Made by a program: the position numbers and the translations under genes. The notes beneath the pieces were generated by a model, which saw only the letters and a program-made list of their open reading frames with translations, was not told the DNA's origin and did no database searches. Positions 51,603 to 59,695 of a stretch of 64,000 bases of DNA are shown here, piece after piece (the stretch's first letter is position 1; each line of letters starts with the position of its first letter). Source of the DNA: Bradyrhizobium sp. Ai1a-2 (lineage in GTDB: Bacteria; Pseudomonadota; Alphaproteobacteria; Rhizobiales; Xanthobacteraceae); NCBI RefSeq assembly GCF_000426245.1, contig NZ_AUEZ01000009.1, forward strand, positions 1 to 64,000, given 5' to 3'.

Positions 51603-51995
51603 ATGTCACAGATATTGAAGGGAATTTTAGGCACGCTCGCTGTTTCCTTGACGTTCGGCGCCGTGCAGTTTGCCTCCGGGCATGATCTCATCGGAGGCCA
51701 GAGCCTCATCACCTCCACCAAGGCGGAAAACGAAGTCAACCGTGCCGCGAAGGCCGACCGGGCGACAGTCCCGGCAACCGGCGGCAAGACCGAAACCATT
51801 TCGCTGAAGCTCGACAGCCTGGCCGAGACCTCGGTCGTGATCCGCGTGCCCGTGGTCCGGAACGAGGCGCGCAGCCGTCCGAAGCCGCCCGAACTGATCA
51901 AATCCGGCGAGCGCAGGATGAGCGCCTGCGAGCCCGTGGTAAGCGTGCTGACCGAAGTGGCAAAGCGTCTGCAGCCCGGCCGCTGCGTCACCTGA
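51603..51995 (+). CDS. Exported hypothetical protein, 130 residues
   Basis: I do not recognise a family. A hydrophobic N-terminal segment (ILGTLAVSLTFGAVQFASG, about 8-26) looks like a signal peptide or anchor. The rest is polar, with two Cys (ACEPVV near 108 and GRCVT at the end) that could form a disulfide. The end KRLQPGRCVT is distinctive. It lies alone after phyR; no EcfG motif was found in front of it. Confidence 0.7.
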   Translation: MSQILKGILGTLAVSLTFGAVQFASGHDLIGGQSLITSTKAENEVNRAAKADRATVPATGGKTETISLKLDSLAETSVVIRVPVVRNEARSRPKPPELIKSGERRMSACEPVVSVLTEVAKRLQPGRCVT

Positions 51996-52260
51996 GCTGA
52001 TCGTTCGTTCTCTCTCATTAATCCACCGTCATGCCCCGCCACCGGGTCTCCCCTTCGGCGAGCCCGATGACAGGCTCCTGCGCGGCATCCAGCATCCGGC
52101 GGCCTCTTAACTTAAACTCAGACGCGCCTGGAATACTGGGTCGTCCGGTCAAGCCTGACGATGACAGCGGAGAAGCTATTTGAGATTTGAATCAGAACGT
52201 CCCTGGCTTGCGCGCCGCGGCGAAGCCTTTGCGTAGCCCTGGGGACGACGGCTGCCGCGG
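51996..52260. other. Repeat-bearing gap
   Basis: Non-coding. It contains fragments that look like dispersed repeats: cgtcatgccccgccaccggg with cccgatgacagg (about 52029-52075), and tactgggtcgtccggtcaag with cctgacgatgacag (about 52133-52172). It is the 3' region of converging transcripts. Confidence 0.5.
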
Positions 52261-52695
52261 TCACTCGTCTCGTGGTGGATCGCTCGCTGCGCTGCGGCTG
52301 GCCATCAGCCCCAGCGCCAGCCCGCCGATCGCCAAGATCGGGACCAGCCGTTTCACGCCGATGGCGCGGACGAGCTGCAGGCCGGTCGCGAGCACCGCCG
52401 GGTTGGTGAGGAGGGATTGGCGAGCCGCCCGGGCCATCTCCTCGGCGCGCTGCCGCATCTGCCGCTTGCGCGCAACATAGAGGGCGGCGGCGATCGCTGC
52501 GACCACCACGAAGAGCGCGGCGCAGGCAAGGCATGCCCATATCGGCCCATAGGTCTGCTGCACCCAGACGAAGAACGCCGCACACAGGAAGGCAAGCGCG
52601 ATGAGCGCGGTTGCGGCGATCACGGCCGCAAGCGAGGTCAGCCGCATGGCGTTGCCAGCCTGCTCCCTGACATCATTGACCAGTCGCTGGAGCAT
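52261..52695 (-). CDS. Small inner-membrane protein, possible holin-X-like
   Basis: A 144-residue protein with two adjacent strongly hydrophobic helices (about 20-45 and 52-72), a basic cytoplasmic stretch and a C-terminal hydrophobic segment (LVPILAIGGLALGLM). The helix pair resembles the phage-holin/actinobacterial holin-X superfamily often paired with DUF883 proteins. It follows the DUF883 gene by 16 nt and should share its stress promoter. Confidence 0.75.
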   Translation of the reverse strand: MLQRLVNDVREQAGNAMRLTSLAAVIAATALIALAFLCAAFFVWVQQTYGPIWACLACAALFVVVAAIAAALYVARKRQMRQRAEEMARAARQSLLTNPAVLATGLQLVRAIGVKRLVPILAIGGLALGLMASRSAASDPPRDE

Positions 52696-52711
52696 GGGGA
52701 CGCGTCCGCCG

Positions 52712-53080
52712 CTATCTCCGCCAGGCCATGCCGATCAGGAAGCCGAGGCCAAGGGCAAGGCCGACGGTCGCCAGCGGGCGCTGGGTGATGACCTCCTCCA
52801 GCGTCTCCTCGACCGAGGAGTACGCGTCCTGCGCGGCGTCCATCATCGCGCTGCCGCGCTCCGACACGTCGTCGACGGCGGATCCGGCGCGGTCGCGGGC
52901 CTGGTCGTAGCCGCGGCGGGCCTGCTTTCGGGCGCTGCCGGCGAACGAATTGAGCGCCTCGGTGATCTGATCGGTCAGCGCGGCAATGTCGTCCTTCACG
53001 GCGGCGACATCTTTCTGCAGGCGGTCATAGGTTGCTTTGTCTGTCATGTTCTTCAATCCGAAATCGCTTGTCGCCGACAT
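52712..53080 (-). CDS. DUF883 (ElaB/YqjD) family protein
   Basis: A 122-residue protein with a long amphipathic, coiled-coil-prone N-terminal part (about 15-95). It has one C-terminal transmembrane helix (PLATVGLALGLGFLIGMAW) ending in RR, the ElaB/YqjD layout in which the tail anchors the protein and the head contacts ribosomes. The ATG at 53080 has GGGAG seven bases upstream; an ATG at 53047 (MTDKATYDRL) is possible. A perfect EcfG promoter precedes it. Confidence 0.85.
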   Translation of the reverse strand: MSATSDFGLKNMTDKATYDRLQKDVAAVKDDIAALTDQITEALNSFAGSARKQARRGYDQARDRAGSAVDDVSERGSAMMDAAQDAYSSVEETLEEVITQRPLATVGLALGLGFLIGMAWRR

Positions 53081-53114
53081 CGAAGAGCTCCCGAACCATG
53101 TTGCTTGTTGGCAA

Positions 53115-53139
53115 AACGCCCGGTCGGGAACTAAGTTCC
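53115..53139 (-). promoter_or_regulatory. EcfG promoter of the DUF883 gene
   Basis: GGAAC (53135-53139), 16 bases, CGTT (53115-53118) on the minus strand: a perfect match to the general-stress consensus. The -35 sits in a palindrome, gggaactaagttccc. The predicted transcript start is about 25 nt before the ATG. Confidence 0.85.
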
Positions 53140-53155
53140 CGACGCGAAATCTGGT

Positions 53156-54268
53156 TCAGTCCTCGGGCAGATGCGGCGAATTGACCGGCATCAGATGCTC
53201 CTTGAGGATCAGCGCGACGATCAGCAGCGGCGAGGCAAGGAAGGCGCCCATCGGGCCCCACAGCCAGGTCCAGAACGCCAGCGCGATGAAAATCGCGAGT
53301 GCATTCAGGGCAAGTCTTCGGCCGACGATGGTCGGGGTGATGAAATGCCCCTCCAGGAAGGTCAGCACGGTGAAGCAGGCCGGCGCAATCAATCCGGCGC
53401 TGATGGTCGAGAAGCTGACGAGCCCGACCAGCACCAGCACCACGAACATCGCGACCGGCCCGATGATCGGGATGAAATTCAGCGTGGCAGCGAGCGCGCC
53501 GAGGCCGGCCGGGTTGGGCATGCCGGTGACGGCACAAATCAGGCCCGTCGCGATCCCGACGCCGATATTGATCATGGTCACCATCAGCAGGTAGTTGCCG
53601 AGATGCCCCTCGAACTCGTTGAGGATCCGCAGGGTGCGGAGCCGTGAATCGCGGTCGCCGAAGGCCATGACGAGCGCCCGCCGCAGATCCTTCCAGCTTG
53701 CGATGAACAGGATCAGGGTGGCGATGAACAGCAGGAATTCGGCAAAGGTCGGCGACAGGAATTCCACCGTCGGCTGCACCCATTCGATCTTCGGTAACTG
53801 CAGCGGCGTCAGCGTCTCCGGGCCGCCGACCATGCTCTGCAATTCCTGCCACAACGCCAGCGGCCGGTCGAAGATGTGCATCTTCTCCTTCAGCGTCGCT
53901 GCGAGCTCCGGCAGCCGCGCGCTCCACTCGATCGCCGGAGAGGAAATTAATCCGATAATAAAGGCGCCGGCCGCACTGACGGCAGCCACGATCAGCACCG
54001 CGCCGACCGCGCGGGGCACCCGGTAGCGCTCCAGGAAGCTTGCCGCGGGCGACAACATGGTGCCGACGATGAAGGCCATCGTGATCGGCAGGAAGAATGC
54101 CCTGGCCAGATAGAGCACCGCGACGACAGCGATGACCAGGAGCCCGACCAGCGACAGAGCGACGAGCTCGGTGCGGCGGATGACCGGCGGCAACTCGACG
54201 CGGCCGTCGGGTGCGGGCGTGCCTTCGGCGCCATTGGACAGGAGACGCTCACCGGAAAGGGCACGCAC
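53156..54268 (-). CDS. AI-2E family transporter (UPF0118)
   Basis: A 370-residue polytopic protein with the PF01594 pattern. Two N-terminal helices (TELVALSLVGLLVIAVVAVLYL region), a central soluble loop of about 90 residues (about 110-190), and five further helices are seen. Conserved LNFIPIIGPVAMFVVLVLV and GHFITPTIVGRRLALN are present. Members export autoinducer-2 or act as Na+/H+ antiporters; the substrate here is unknown. A good EcfG-like promoter lies upstream. Confidence 0.9.
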   Translation of the reverse strand: MRALSGERLLSNGAEGTPAPDGRVELPPVIRRTELVALSLVGLLVIAVVAVLYLARAFFLPITMAFIVGTMLSPAASFLERYRVPRAVGAVLIVAAVSAAGAFIIGLISSPAIEWSARLPELAATLKEKMHIFDRPLALWQELQSMVGGPETLTPLQLPKIEWVQPTVEFLSPTFAEFLLFIATLILFIASWKDLRRALVMAFGDRDSRLRTLRILNEFEGHLGNYLLMVTMINIGVGIATGLICAVTGMPNPAGLGALAATLNFIPIIGPVAMFVVLVLVGLVSFSTISAGLIAPACFTVLTFLEGHFITPTIVGRRLALNALAIFIALAFWTWLWGPMGAFLASPLLIVALILKEHLMPVNSPHLPED

Positions 54269-54336
54269 GCTGGTTCTCTCCCCTGCAGATCGCGGCGACG
54301 CACGACGCGTCCCGGGACCGGAAATTCCTGCAGGCC

Positions 54337-54361
54337 AACTTTCGGTCGACGCGCGGGTTCC
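54337..54361 (-). promoter_or_regulatory. EcfG-like promoter of the AI-2E gene
   Basis: GGAAC (54357-54361), 16 bases, AGTT (54337-54340) on the minus strand. The GTT core is kept and the first -10 base is off. It ends 68 nt before the ATG. Confidence 0.6.
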
Positions 54362-54419
54362 ATCGCGTGATCGTGAGCGTTCGTGTCCTTGACTGGTGCG
54401 GTACGGCCACGCCGTCGCC

Positions 54420-54445
54420 GGAACCGCGAAGCGTCGGCGTGCGTT
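54420..54445 (+). promoter_or_regulatory. EcfG promoter of the L,D-transpeptidase gene
   Basis: GGAAC (54420-54424), 17 bases, CGTT (54442-54445) on the plus strand, within the accepted 16-17 spacing. The ATG is 46 nt downstream. Confidence 0.75.
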
Positions 54446-54491
54446 TGTTCGAGCACAGCATCAGCGTGATGCGTATCCAATGGGGCAGCAC

Positions 54492-55283
54492 ATGACACCG
54501 TCATCCGCCTTATTCCGCCGATCCTCGCGCGCGGCGAACGCGCTTGTCTTCGCCACCAGCCTGCTGGTGGCGCCAATCGCTCTCTCGAGCGCCGCCAGTG
54601 CCCAGTCGCTGGGCTATGTCTCCACCCAGCAGAACGGCTTCCCGTCCGACGAGGCGTTGACACCCGAGGCAAGGGACGCCGAAGCCGGCGTGCTGCCGGA
54701 GCGCCTGCGCCGCACGGTAGTGCCGTTTGCGAGCAGCGAAGCGCCGGGCACGATCATCATCGATACCGGCAACACCGCGCTGTATTACGTGCTCGGGCAG
54801 GGCCGCGCGATCCGCTACGGCGTGGGCGTCGGCCGCCAGGGCTTCACCTGGTCGGGCGTGGAAACCATCAGCCGCAAGGCGGAATGGCCGGACTGGTATC
54901 CGCCGGCCGAGATGATCAAGCGCCAGCCCTATCTGCCGCGCTTCATTGCCGGCGGTCCCGGCAATCCGCTCGGCGCGCGTGCGATGTATCTGGGTTCGAG
55001 CCAATACCGCATCCACGGCACCAACGATCCCTCGACCATCGGCAAGTTCGTCTCGTCCGGCTGCATCCGGCTGACCAATGAGGACGTCACCGATCTGTTC
55101 GGCCGCGTCAACGTCGGCACCAAGGTCGTGGTGCTGCCCAAGAATGCGCCGGTGCTGGCCCGCGGTTCGGATAGCAGGACCACGATCAGCGTGCGCCCGG
55201 CGCCGCCGCGTCCGCAGCCTGCGGCGACCACGCTGCCGTCGGGCCAGCAGGCGATGCGGCTGAATGTGTCGTCGGTGAATTGA
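54492..55283 (+). CDS. L,D-transpeptidase (YkuD)
   Basis: A 263-residue periplasmic enzyme that makes 3-3 peptidoglycan crosslinks or anchors proteins. It has a signal peptide (about 1-38, ending SSAASAQ) and a YkuD domain (about 85-215) with IHGTND (His175) and the catalytic Cys191 in SSGCIRLTNEDV. A Pro-rich C-terminal tail follows. Start chosen at ATG 54492; an in-frame ATG four codons earlier is possible. It carries an EcfG promoter and is followed 7 nt later by the DUF2865 gene. Confidence 0.92.
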   Translation: MTPSSALFRRSSRAANALVFATSLLVAPIALSSAASAQSLGYVSTQQNGFPSDEALTPEARDAEAGVLPERLRRTVVPFASSEAPGTIIIDTGNTALYYVLGQGRAIRYGVGVGRQGFTWSGVETISRKAEWPDWYPPAEMIKRQPYLPRFIAGGPGNPLGARAMYLGSSQYRIHGTNDPSTIGKFVSSGCIRLTNEDVTDLFGRVNVGTKVVVLPKNAPVLARGSDSRTTISVRPAPPRPQPAATTLPSGQQAMRLNVSSVN

Positions 55284-55290
55284 GGCGAGG

Positions 55291-55947
55291 ATGGCCCTGA
55301 CCCCGCATTGGCGATGGATGTTCGGCGCGACGGCACTCTCGCTTGCCGTCGCCGCGCCCGCGGCGCAAGCCCAGGACTTCTTCTCGTTCCTGTTCGGCGG
55401 TTTCGGCCGGCCACCGATGGTCCAGCCGCCGCCGTTCGACAATGGTCCACCTTTTATACGGCGGGGCGAGCGGCCGCGCGCCTATGTCCGCACCTATGAC
55501 GGCGGGCAGGCGGATGGCGATGGTCACGCGTTTTGCGTGCGGACCTGCGACGGGCGTTACTTCCCGCTCCAGGGAGCTAACAACGCCAGTCGCGCGCAGA
55601 GCTGCAATAGTTTCTGCCCGGCGAGCGAGACCAAGCTGGTCTATGGCAGCAGCATCGACAGCGCCGAGACGGAAGATGGAAAGGCGTATTCAGAACTGCC
55701 GAACGCGTTCCGTTACCGAAACGAGATCGTTGCGGGCTGCACCTGCAACGGCAAGGATCCCGGCGGACTGGCGCAGGTCAAGATCGAGGATGATCCCACC
55801 CTGCGCAAGGGCGACATCGTCGCCAGCGAAAACGGCCTGATGGTCGCGGGCCGCCCCGACAGACGCGGCGCCTCGCTGCAGCTCTCGCCCGCACCCGACC
55901 GCATTCGCGCCAAGTATGAGCGCGTGCCTGTGATGGCGCGGGAGTGA
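55291..55947 (+). CDS. DUF2865 exported protein
   Basis: A 218-residue secreted protein with a signal peptide (about 1-28, ending AAQAQ). The DUF2865 core reads FCVRTCDGRYFPL, SCNSFCPASETKLVYG and GCTCNGKDPGGLAQV. Six conserved Cys in three pairs suggest disulfides in the periplasm. Function unknown. It is 7 nt after the L,D-transpeptidase, so a joint envelope role under stress is likely (inference). Confidence 0.88.
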   Translation: MALTPHWRWMFGATALSLAVAAPAAQAQDFFSFLFGGFGRPPMVQPPPFDNGPPFIRRGERPRAYVRTYDGGQADGDGHAFCVRTCDGRYFPLQGANNASRAQSCNSFCPASETKLVYGSSIDSAETEDGKAYSELPNAFRYRNEIVAGCTCNGKDPGGLAQVKIEDDPTLRKGDIVASENGLMVAGRPDRRGASLQLSPAPDRIRAKYERVPVMARE

Positions 55948-56059
55948 CGGTCAGGCGTTCGCCCCGGTCGCAAAAAGCCGCCGAAAGCGCATAGCGCGCC
56001 CGGCCGCCTTTCGACCAAACTCCCGAAACCGTTCTTCTAAACGTTTAGGGAGCAAAGCG

Positions 56060-56830
56060 ATGAAGGCTGCCGTCCTGGCAGGCGTTCCTGCCCCTCTGGA
56101 TTATCCGGGGCATTCATGCGCGCGAGTCTTTACAGCCATCGGCGTCGGGCTGGCCTTGATGCTCGGCTTCGTCCAAGGGGCCGTCGCGCAACAAAATCCC
56201 CTGACGGCGATCGACATCGCGCTCGAGCCCGACGCGACGATGCTTCAGCACGCGAAGGACGCCAACGCTCGCCTGCTCAAGTCTTTCCCAAAGGGCTTTA
56301 CTCTGGATGAGACGCACCACCCGCACGTCACTCTGTTGCAGCAGTTCGTCCGCACGGCCGACCTCGATAAGGTATTCGCCGCGGCGAATGCGGTTCTGGC
56401 CAAAGAAAAGCCGACGTCATGGACGCTGACGGCTTTCAAATATTACTACATCCCGTCTCCGCCGGTCGGCCTCGCGGGGATCGTCGTCAAGCCGACTGAA
56501 GACTTGCGTCGGCTACAGAATGAACTCATCAAAGCCGTTGAGCCCTACACCGCGAAGACCGGGACCCCGGCGGCGTTCTTCAGCGAAGATGCCGGACGCG
56601 ACATTCAGGAATCCCTGATCGAGTACGTCTCCCACTTCGTTACGATCGCGGCGGGCAAGCGTTTCAATCCGCATGTGACGATCGGCGTCGGAACGGAAAC
56701 CTATTTGAACAAGATGTTGGCCGAGCCATTCGACTCGTTCACGTTCTCGGCGACTGGCGCATCGGTCTATCAGCTTGGCAGTTTTGGTACCGCTCGGAAG
56801 GAACTGAAGGCGTTGCCACTAGCGCCCTGA
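56060..56830 (+). CDS. Exported 2H phosphoesterase (2'-5' RNA ligase fold)
   Basis: A 256-residue protein with a hydrophobic segment (TAIGVGLALMLGFVQGAVAQQ, about 25-45) that looks like a signal peptide with a long leader. Two HxT motifs typical of the 2H fold follow: HPHVTL (His89-Thr91) and NPHVTIG (His205-Thr207). 2H enzymes cleave or ligate 2',5'- or cyclic phosphates and are normally cytoplasmic. GGGAGC precedes the ATG. The substrate is unknown; periplasmic nucleotides or lipids are candidates. Confidence 0.8.
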   Translation: MKAAVLAGVPAPLDYPGHSCARVFTAIGVGLALMLGFVQGAVAQQNPLTAIDIALEPDATMLQHAKDANARLLKSFPKGFTLDETHHPHVTLLQQFVRTADLDKVFAAANAVLAKEKPTSWTLTAFKYYYIPSPPVGLAGIVVKPTEDLRRLQNELIKAVEPYTAKTGTPAAFFSEDAGRDIQESLIEYVSHFVTIAAGKRFNPHVTIGVGTETYLNKMLAEPFDSFTFSATGASVYQLGSFGTARKELKALPLAP

Positions 56831-56895
56831 GGCGGAGCAGGCCGTTCACCCGGCAGATTTATGGGTTCACCGCCTGACTGCGAGTTCCGGGACCA

Positions 56896-56920
56896 GGAAC
56901 CGAACCGGCTCGTGGTCGTT
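56896..56920 (+). promoter_or_regulatory. EcfG promoter of the 51-residue membrane protein
   Basis: GGAAC (56896-56900), 16 bases, CGTT (56917-56920): a perfect consensus. It is 44 nt before the ATG at 56965. Confidence 0.85.
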
Positions 56921-56964
56921 AGTGGAAGGCTAAAACGCCAATCACGACGTCCTCGGGGGGCCGC

Positions 56965-57120
56965 ATGCTTGTCAGCATACTGATCACGTTTCTTGTCGTT
57001 ATCCTCGTCCTTTATCTGATCAACCTGCTGCCGCTCGACGGCCGTGCCAAGCAGATTGCCCGTGTCGTCGTGATTATCCTCGGCGTGATCTCGCTGTTGA
57101 AATACATCGCGGTGTTCTGA
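56965..57120 (+). CDS. 51-residue two-helix membrane protein (Thivi_2564-like)
   Basis: A short frame with an N-terminal helix (ILITFLVVILVLYLINLL), a short polar turn with PLDGRAKQIA and a second helix (VVVIILGVISLLKYIAVF). The PxDG(K/R) turn between two helices matches the small Thivi_2564 membrane family as I recall it. CGGGGGG lies upstream of the ATG. The EcfG promoter makes it a predicted stress-induced envelope protein. A hairpin follows. Confidence 0.75.
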   Translation: MLVSILITFLVVILVLYLINLLPLDGRAKQIARVVVIILGVISLLKYIAVF

Positions 57121-57135
57121 GACGCCTCAAACGAA

Positions 57136-57161
57136 AAGCCCCGGCGTCCGGCCGGGGCTCG
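57136..57161. terminator. Bidirectional terminator
   Basis: agccccggc and gccggggct form a stem with a short loop, A-rich on the left and ttctta on the right. It separates the 51-residue gene from the convergent CsbD gene. Confidence 0.75.
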
Positions 57162-57164
57162 TTC

Positions 57165-57365
57165 TTACCTCAGGCTTCGGAACCAGTCGTCCACATCCTT
57201 GTGGATCTGGTCCTTGGCGAAGCCGTAGCGCTGCTGCAGCTTGCCTTCGAGCTGCTCGCGCCGCCCTTCGATCACGTTGAGATCGTCATCGGTGAGCTTG
57301 CCCCATTTCTCCTTGGCCGCTCCCTTGAACTGCTTCCAGTTGCCCTCGATCCGGTTCCAATCCAT
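57165..57365 (-). CDS. CsbD/YjbJ family stress protein
   Basis: A 66-residue CsbD-like protein: MDWNRIEGNWKQFKGAAKEK then WGKLTDDDLNVIEGRREQL and RYGFAKDQIHKDVDDW, the full family pattern. It is small, hydrophilic and highly expressed under stress in many bacteria; molecular role unknown. GGAGAG lies six bases before the ATG, and a perfect EcfG promoter is 38 nt further up. A 114-codon version from 57509 reads through a repeat and is rejected. Confidence 0.92.
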   Translation of the reverse strand: MDWNRIEGNWKQFKGAAKEKWGKLTDDDLNVIEGRREQLEGKLQQRYGFAKDQIHKDVDDWFRSLR

Positions 57366-57402
57366 TGCCGTCTCTCCGATGCTGCAGTTGAGATGGCGTT
57401 GC

Positions 57403-57427
57403 AACGGATTGATACCGCACGGGTTCC
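57403..57427 (-). promoter_or_regulatory. EcfG promoter of the CsbD gene
   Basis: GGAAC (57423-57427), 16 bases, CGTT (57403-57406) on the minus strand, a perfect consensus. The predicted start site is roughly 30 nt before the ATG. Confidence 0.87.
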
Positions 57428-57448
57428 AACCATGCGGCGTCTTGTTCT

Positions 57449-57519
57449 GTAGCCCGGATGAAGCGAAGCGTATCCGGGAATGGTGGTCCCGGGTTGCGCT
57501 TCGCTTCACCCGGGCTACG
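57449..57519. repeat. Palindromic repeat, family B
   Basis: A shorter family B copy: gtagcccggatgaagcgaag against cttcgcttcacccgggctac. It lies between the CsbD promoter and the malate synthase stop. Confidence 0.85.
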
Positions 57520-57532
57520 GCGACGGGTCAGA

Positions 57533-59695
57533 TCAGCCGGCGGCCTTCGCTTCGCGGCGGCGGGCGGTGAGGATGAATTCGGTGTAGCCGTTCGGCTGCT
57601 CGCGGCCCTTGAAGATCAGGTCGCAGGCCGCCTTGAAGGCGACACCGTCGAACGAGGGCGCCATTGGCCTGTACAGCGGATCGCCCTTGTTCTGGCCGTC
57701 CACCACCACAGCCATGCGCTTCAGCGACTCCATCACCTGGTCTTTGGTGATGACGCCCTGGTGCAGCCAGTTCGCAAGATGCTGGCTCGAAATGCGCAAG
57801 GTGGCGCGGTCTTCCATCAGGCCGACGTCGTGAATGTCCGGCACCTTGGAACAGCCGACGCCCTGGTCGATCCAGCGCACGACATAACCCAGGATGCCCT
57901 GGCAGTTGTTGTCGATCTCCTGCTTCACGTCATCCGGCGCCCAGTTCGACTGCGACACCGGAATGGTAAGGATGTCGGAGAGTTTCGCGCGCGGCCCGCC
58001 CTTGGCCAGTTCCTGCTGGCGCGCGATCACGTTGACCTGGTGATAGTGCAGCGAGTGCAGGGTCGCGGCGGTCGGTGACGGCACCCAGGCGGTGGTGGCG
58101 CCGGCCTGCGGATGGCCGATCTTCTGCGCCAGCATGTCGGCCATCTTGTCGGGCGCGGCCCACATGCCCTTGCCGATCTGCGCATGGCCGGGCAGGCCGT
58201 CGATCAGGCCGATGTCGACATTCCAGTCCTCATAGGCCTTGATCCAGGGCTGCGCCTTCATGTCGTTCTTGCGGATCATCGGACCCGCTTCCATCGAGGT
58301 GTGGATCTCGTCGCCGGTGCGGTCGAGGAAGCCGGTGTTGATGAACATCACGCGCTTGGCCGCATTCTGGATGCAGGCCTTGAGGTTGACCGTGGAGCGG
58401 CGCTCCTCGTCCATGATGCCGACCTTGAGCGTGTTCTCCGGCAGCGAGAGCAGCTTCTCGACCTCGCCGAACAATTCGCAGGTCAACGCGATTTCGTCCG
58501 GGCCGTGCATCTTCGGCTTGACGATATAGACCGAGCCGGTGCGGCTGTTCTTCACCTTCGACTTGCCCTTGAGATCGTGGATCCCGAGCAGGCCGGACAC
58601 TGCGGCATCGAGAATCCCTTCCGGAATCTCCTCGCCCTTCGCATCGAGCACGGCGTCGGTGAACATGTGATGGCCGACATTGCGCATCAACAGCAGGCTG
58701 CGGCCGTGCAGCGTGAGATCCTTGCCGTCGGCCGTCTTGTAGACGCGGTCGGCATTGAGCGAGCGCGTCAGGGTCTTGCCGCCCTTCTCGAAATCGGCCG
58801 ACAGCGTGCCGTTCATGAGACCGAGCGTGTTGCGATAGACCAGCACCTTGTCCTCGGCGTCGACGGCCGCGACGCTGTCCTCCATGTCGAGGATGGTGGA
58901 GACCGCCGCCTCCAGGATCATGTCGGCGACACCGGCGGAATCGTCCTTGCCGATCGGATGATTGCGGTTGATGGTGACGTCGATATGCAGACCGTTGTTG
59001 ACGAGCAGCACCGCATCAGGCGCGGCTTCATCGCCCTGATAGCCCGCGAATTGTGCGGCTGATTTCAGTGTGGTGGTGTTGCCGTTCTTCAGCTTTGCCG
59101 CGAGCTTGCCGCCGCTGACGCTGTAGGAGGTCACATCGGCGTGGCTTCCGGTCGCGAGCGGCGCGGCCGAATCCAGGAACGCCTTGGCCTTCGCGATCAC
59201 CTTGTCGCCGCGCGCCTTGTTGTAGCCCTTGCCACTCTCGCTCGGATCATGCGGGATCGCGTCGGTGCCGTAGAAGGCATCATAGAGGCTGCCCCAGCGC
59301 GCATTCGCTGCGTTCAGCGCATAGCGCGCATTGGTCAGGGGCACCACGAGCTGGGGACCGCAGATCTTGCCGATCTCTTCGTCGACATTGGCAGTCTCGA
59401 CCTGCCTGGTCGGCGGCTCCGGGAGCAGATAACCGATTTCCTTCAGGAAAGTTGAATAGGCGGTGATGTCGAATTTCTTGCCCTTGTTGGCTCGGTGCCA
59501 GTCGTCGATCTTGGCCTGCAGCGCGTCGCGGTAGGCGAGCAGCTCGCGGTTTTTCGGCCCCAGTTTTGCGATGATGGCGGCGAGCCCCTTCCAGAAGGCG
59601 TCGGGTGATATCCCGGTATTGGGGGTCGCCTCCTTGGCGATGAAATCGAACAGGACAGGGGCGATCTTCAATCCGTGGGCTTCGACACGCGTCAT
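57533..59695 (-). CDS. glcB: Malate synthase G
   Basis: Condenses glyoxylate with acetyl-CoA to malate in the glyoxylate shunt or glycolate use. The 720 residues from the ATG at 59695 (GGAAAG seven bases upstream) match E. coli GlcB (723). Conserved blocks are [42 protein letters not shown] and [23 protein letters not shown] with the catalytic Asp. A frame extending 23 codons upstream is not supported. It stands alone between repeats. Confidence 0.97.
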   Translation of the reverse strand: MTRVEAHGLKIAPVLFDFIAKEATPNTGISPDAFWKGLAAIIAKLGPKNRELLAYRDALQAKIDDWHRANKGKKFDITAYSTFLKEIGYLLPEPPTRQVETANVDEEIGKICGPQLVVPLTNARYALNAANARWGSLYDAFYGTDAIPHDPSESGKGYNKARGDKVIAKAKAFLDSAAPLATGSHADVTSYSVSGGKLAAKLKNGNTTTLKSAAQFAGYQGDEAAPDAVLLVNNGLHIDVTINRNHPIGKDDSAGVADMILEAAVSTILDMEDSVAAVDAEDKVLVYRNTLGLMNGTLSADFEKGGKTLTRSLNADRVYKTADGKDLTLHGRSLLLMRNVGHHMFTDAVLDAKGEEIPEGILDAAVSGLLGIHDLKGKSKVKNSRTGSVYIVKPKMHGPDEIALTCELFGEVEKLLSLPENTLKVGIMDEERRSTVNLKACIQNAAKRVMFINTGFLDRTGDEIHTSMEAGPMIRKNDMKAQPWIKAYEDWNVDIGLIDGLPGHAQIGKGMWAAPDKMADMLAQKIGHPQAGATTAWVPSPTAATLHSLHYHQVNVIARQQELAKGGPRAKLSDILTIPVSQSNWAPDDVKQEIDNNCQGILGYVVRWIDQGVGCSKVPDIHDVGLMEDRATLRISSQHLANWLHQGVITKDQVMESLKRMAVVVDGQNKGDPLYRPMAPSFDGVAFKAACDLIFKGREQPNGYTEFILTARRREAKAAG

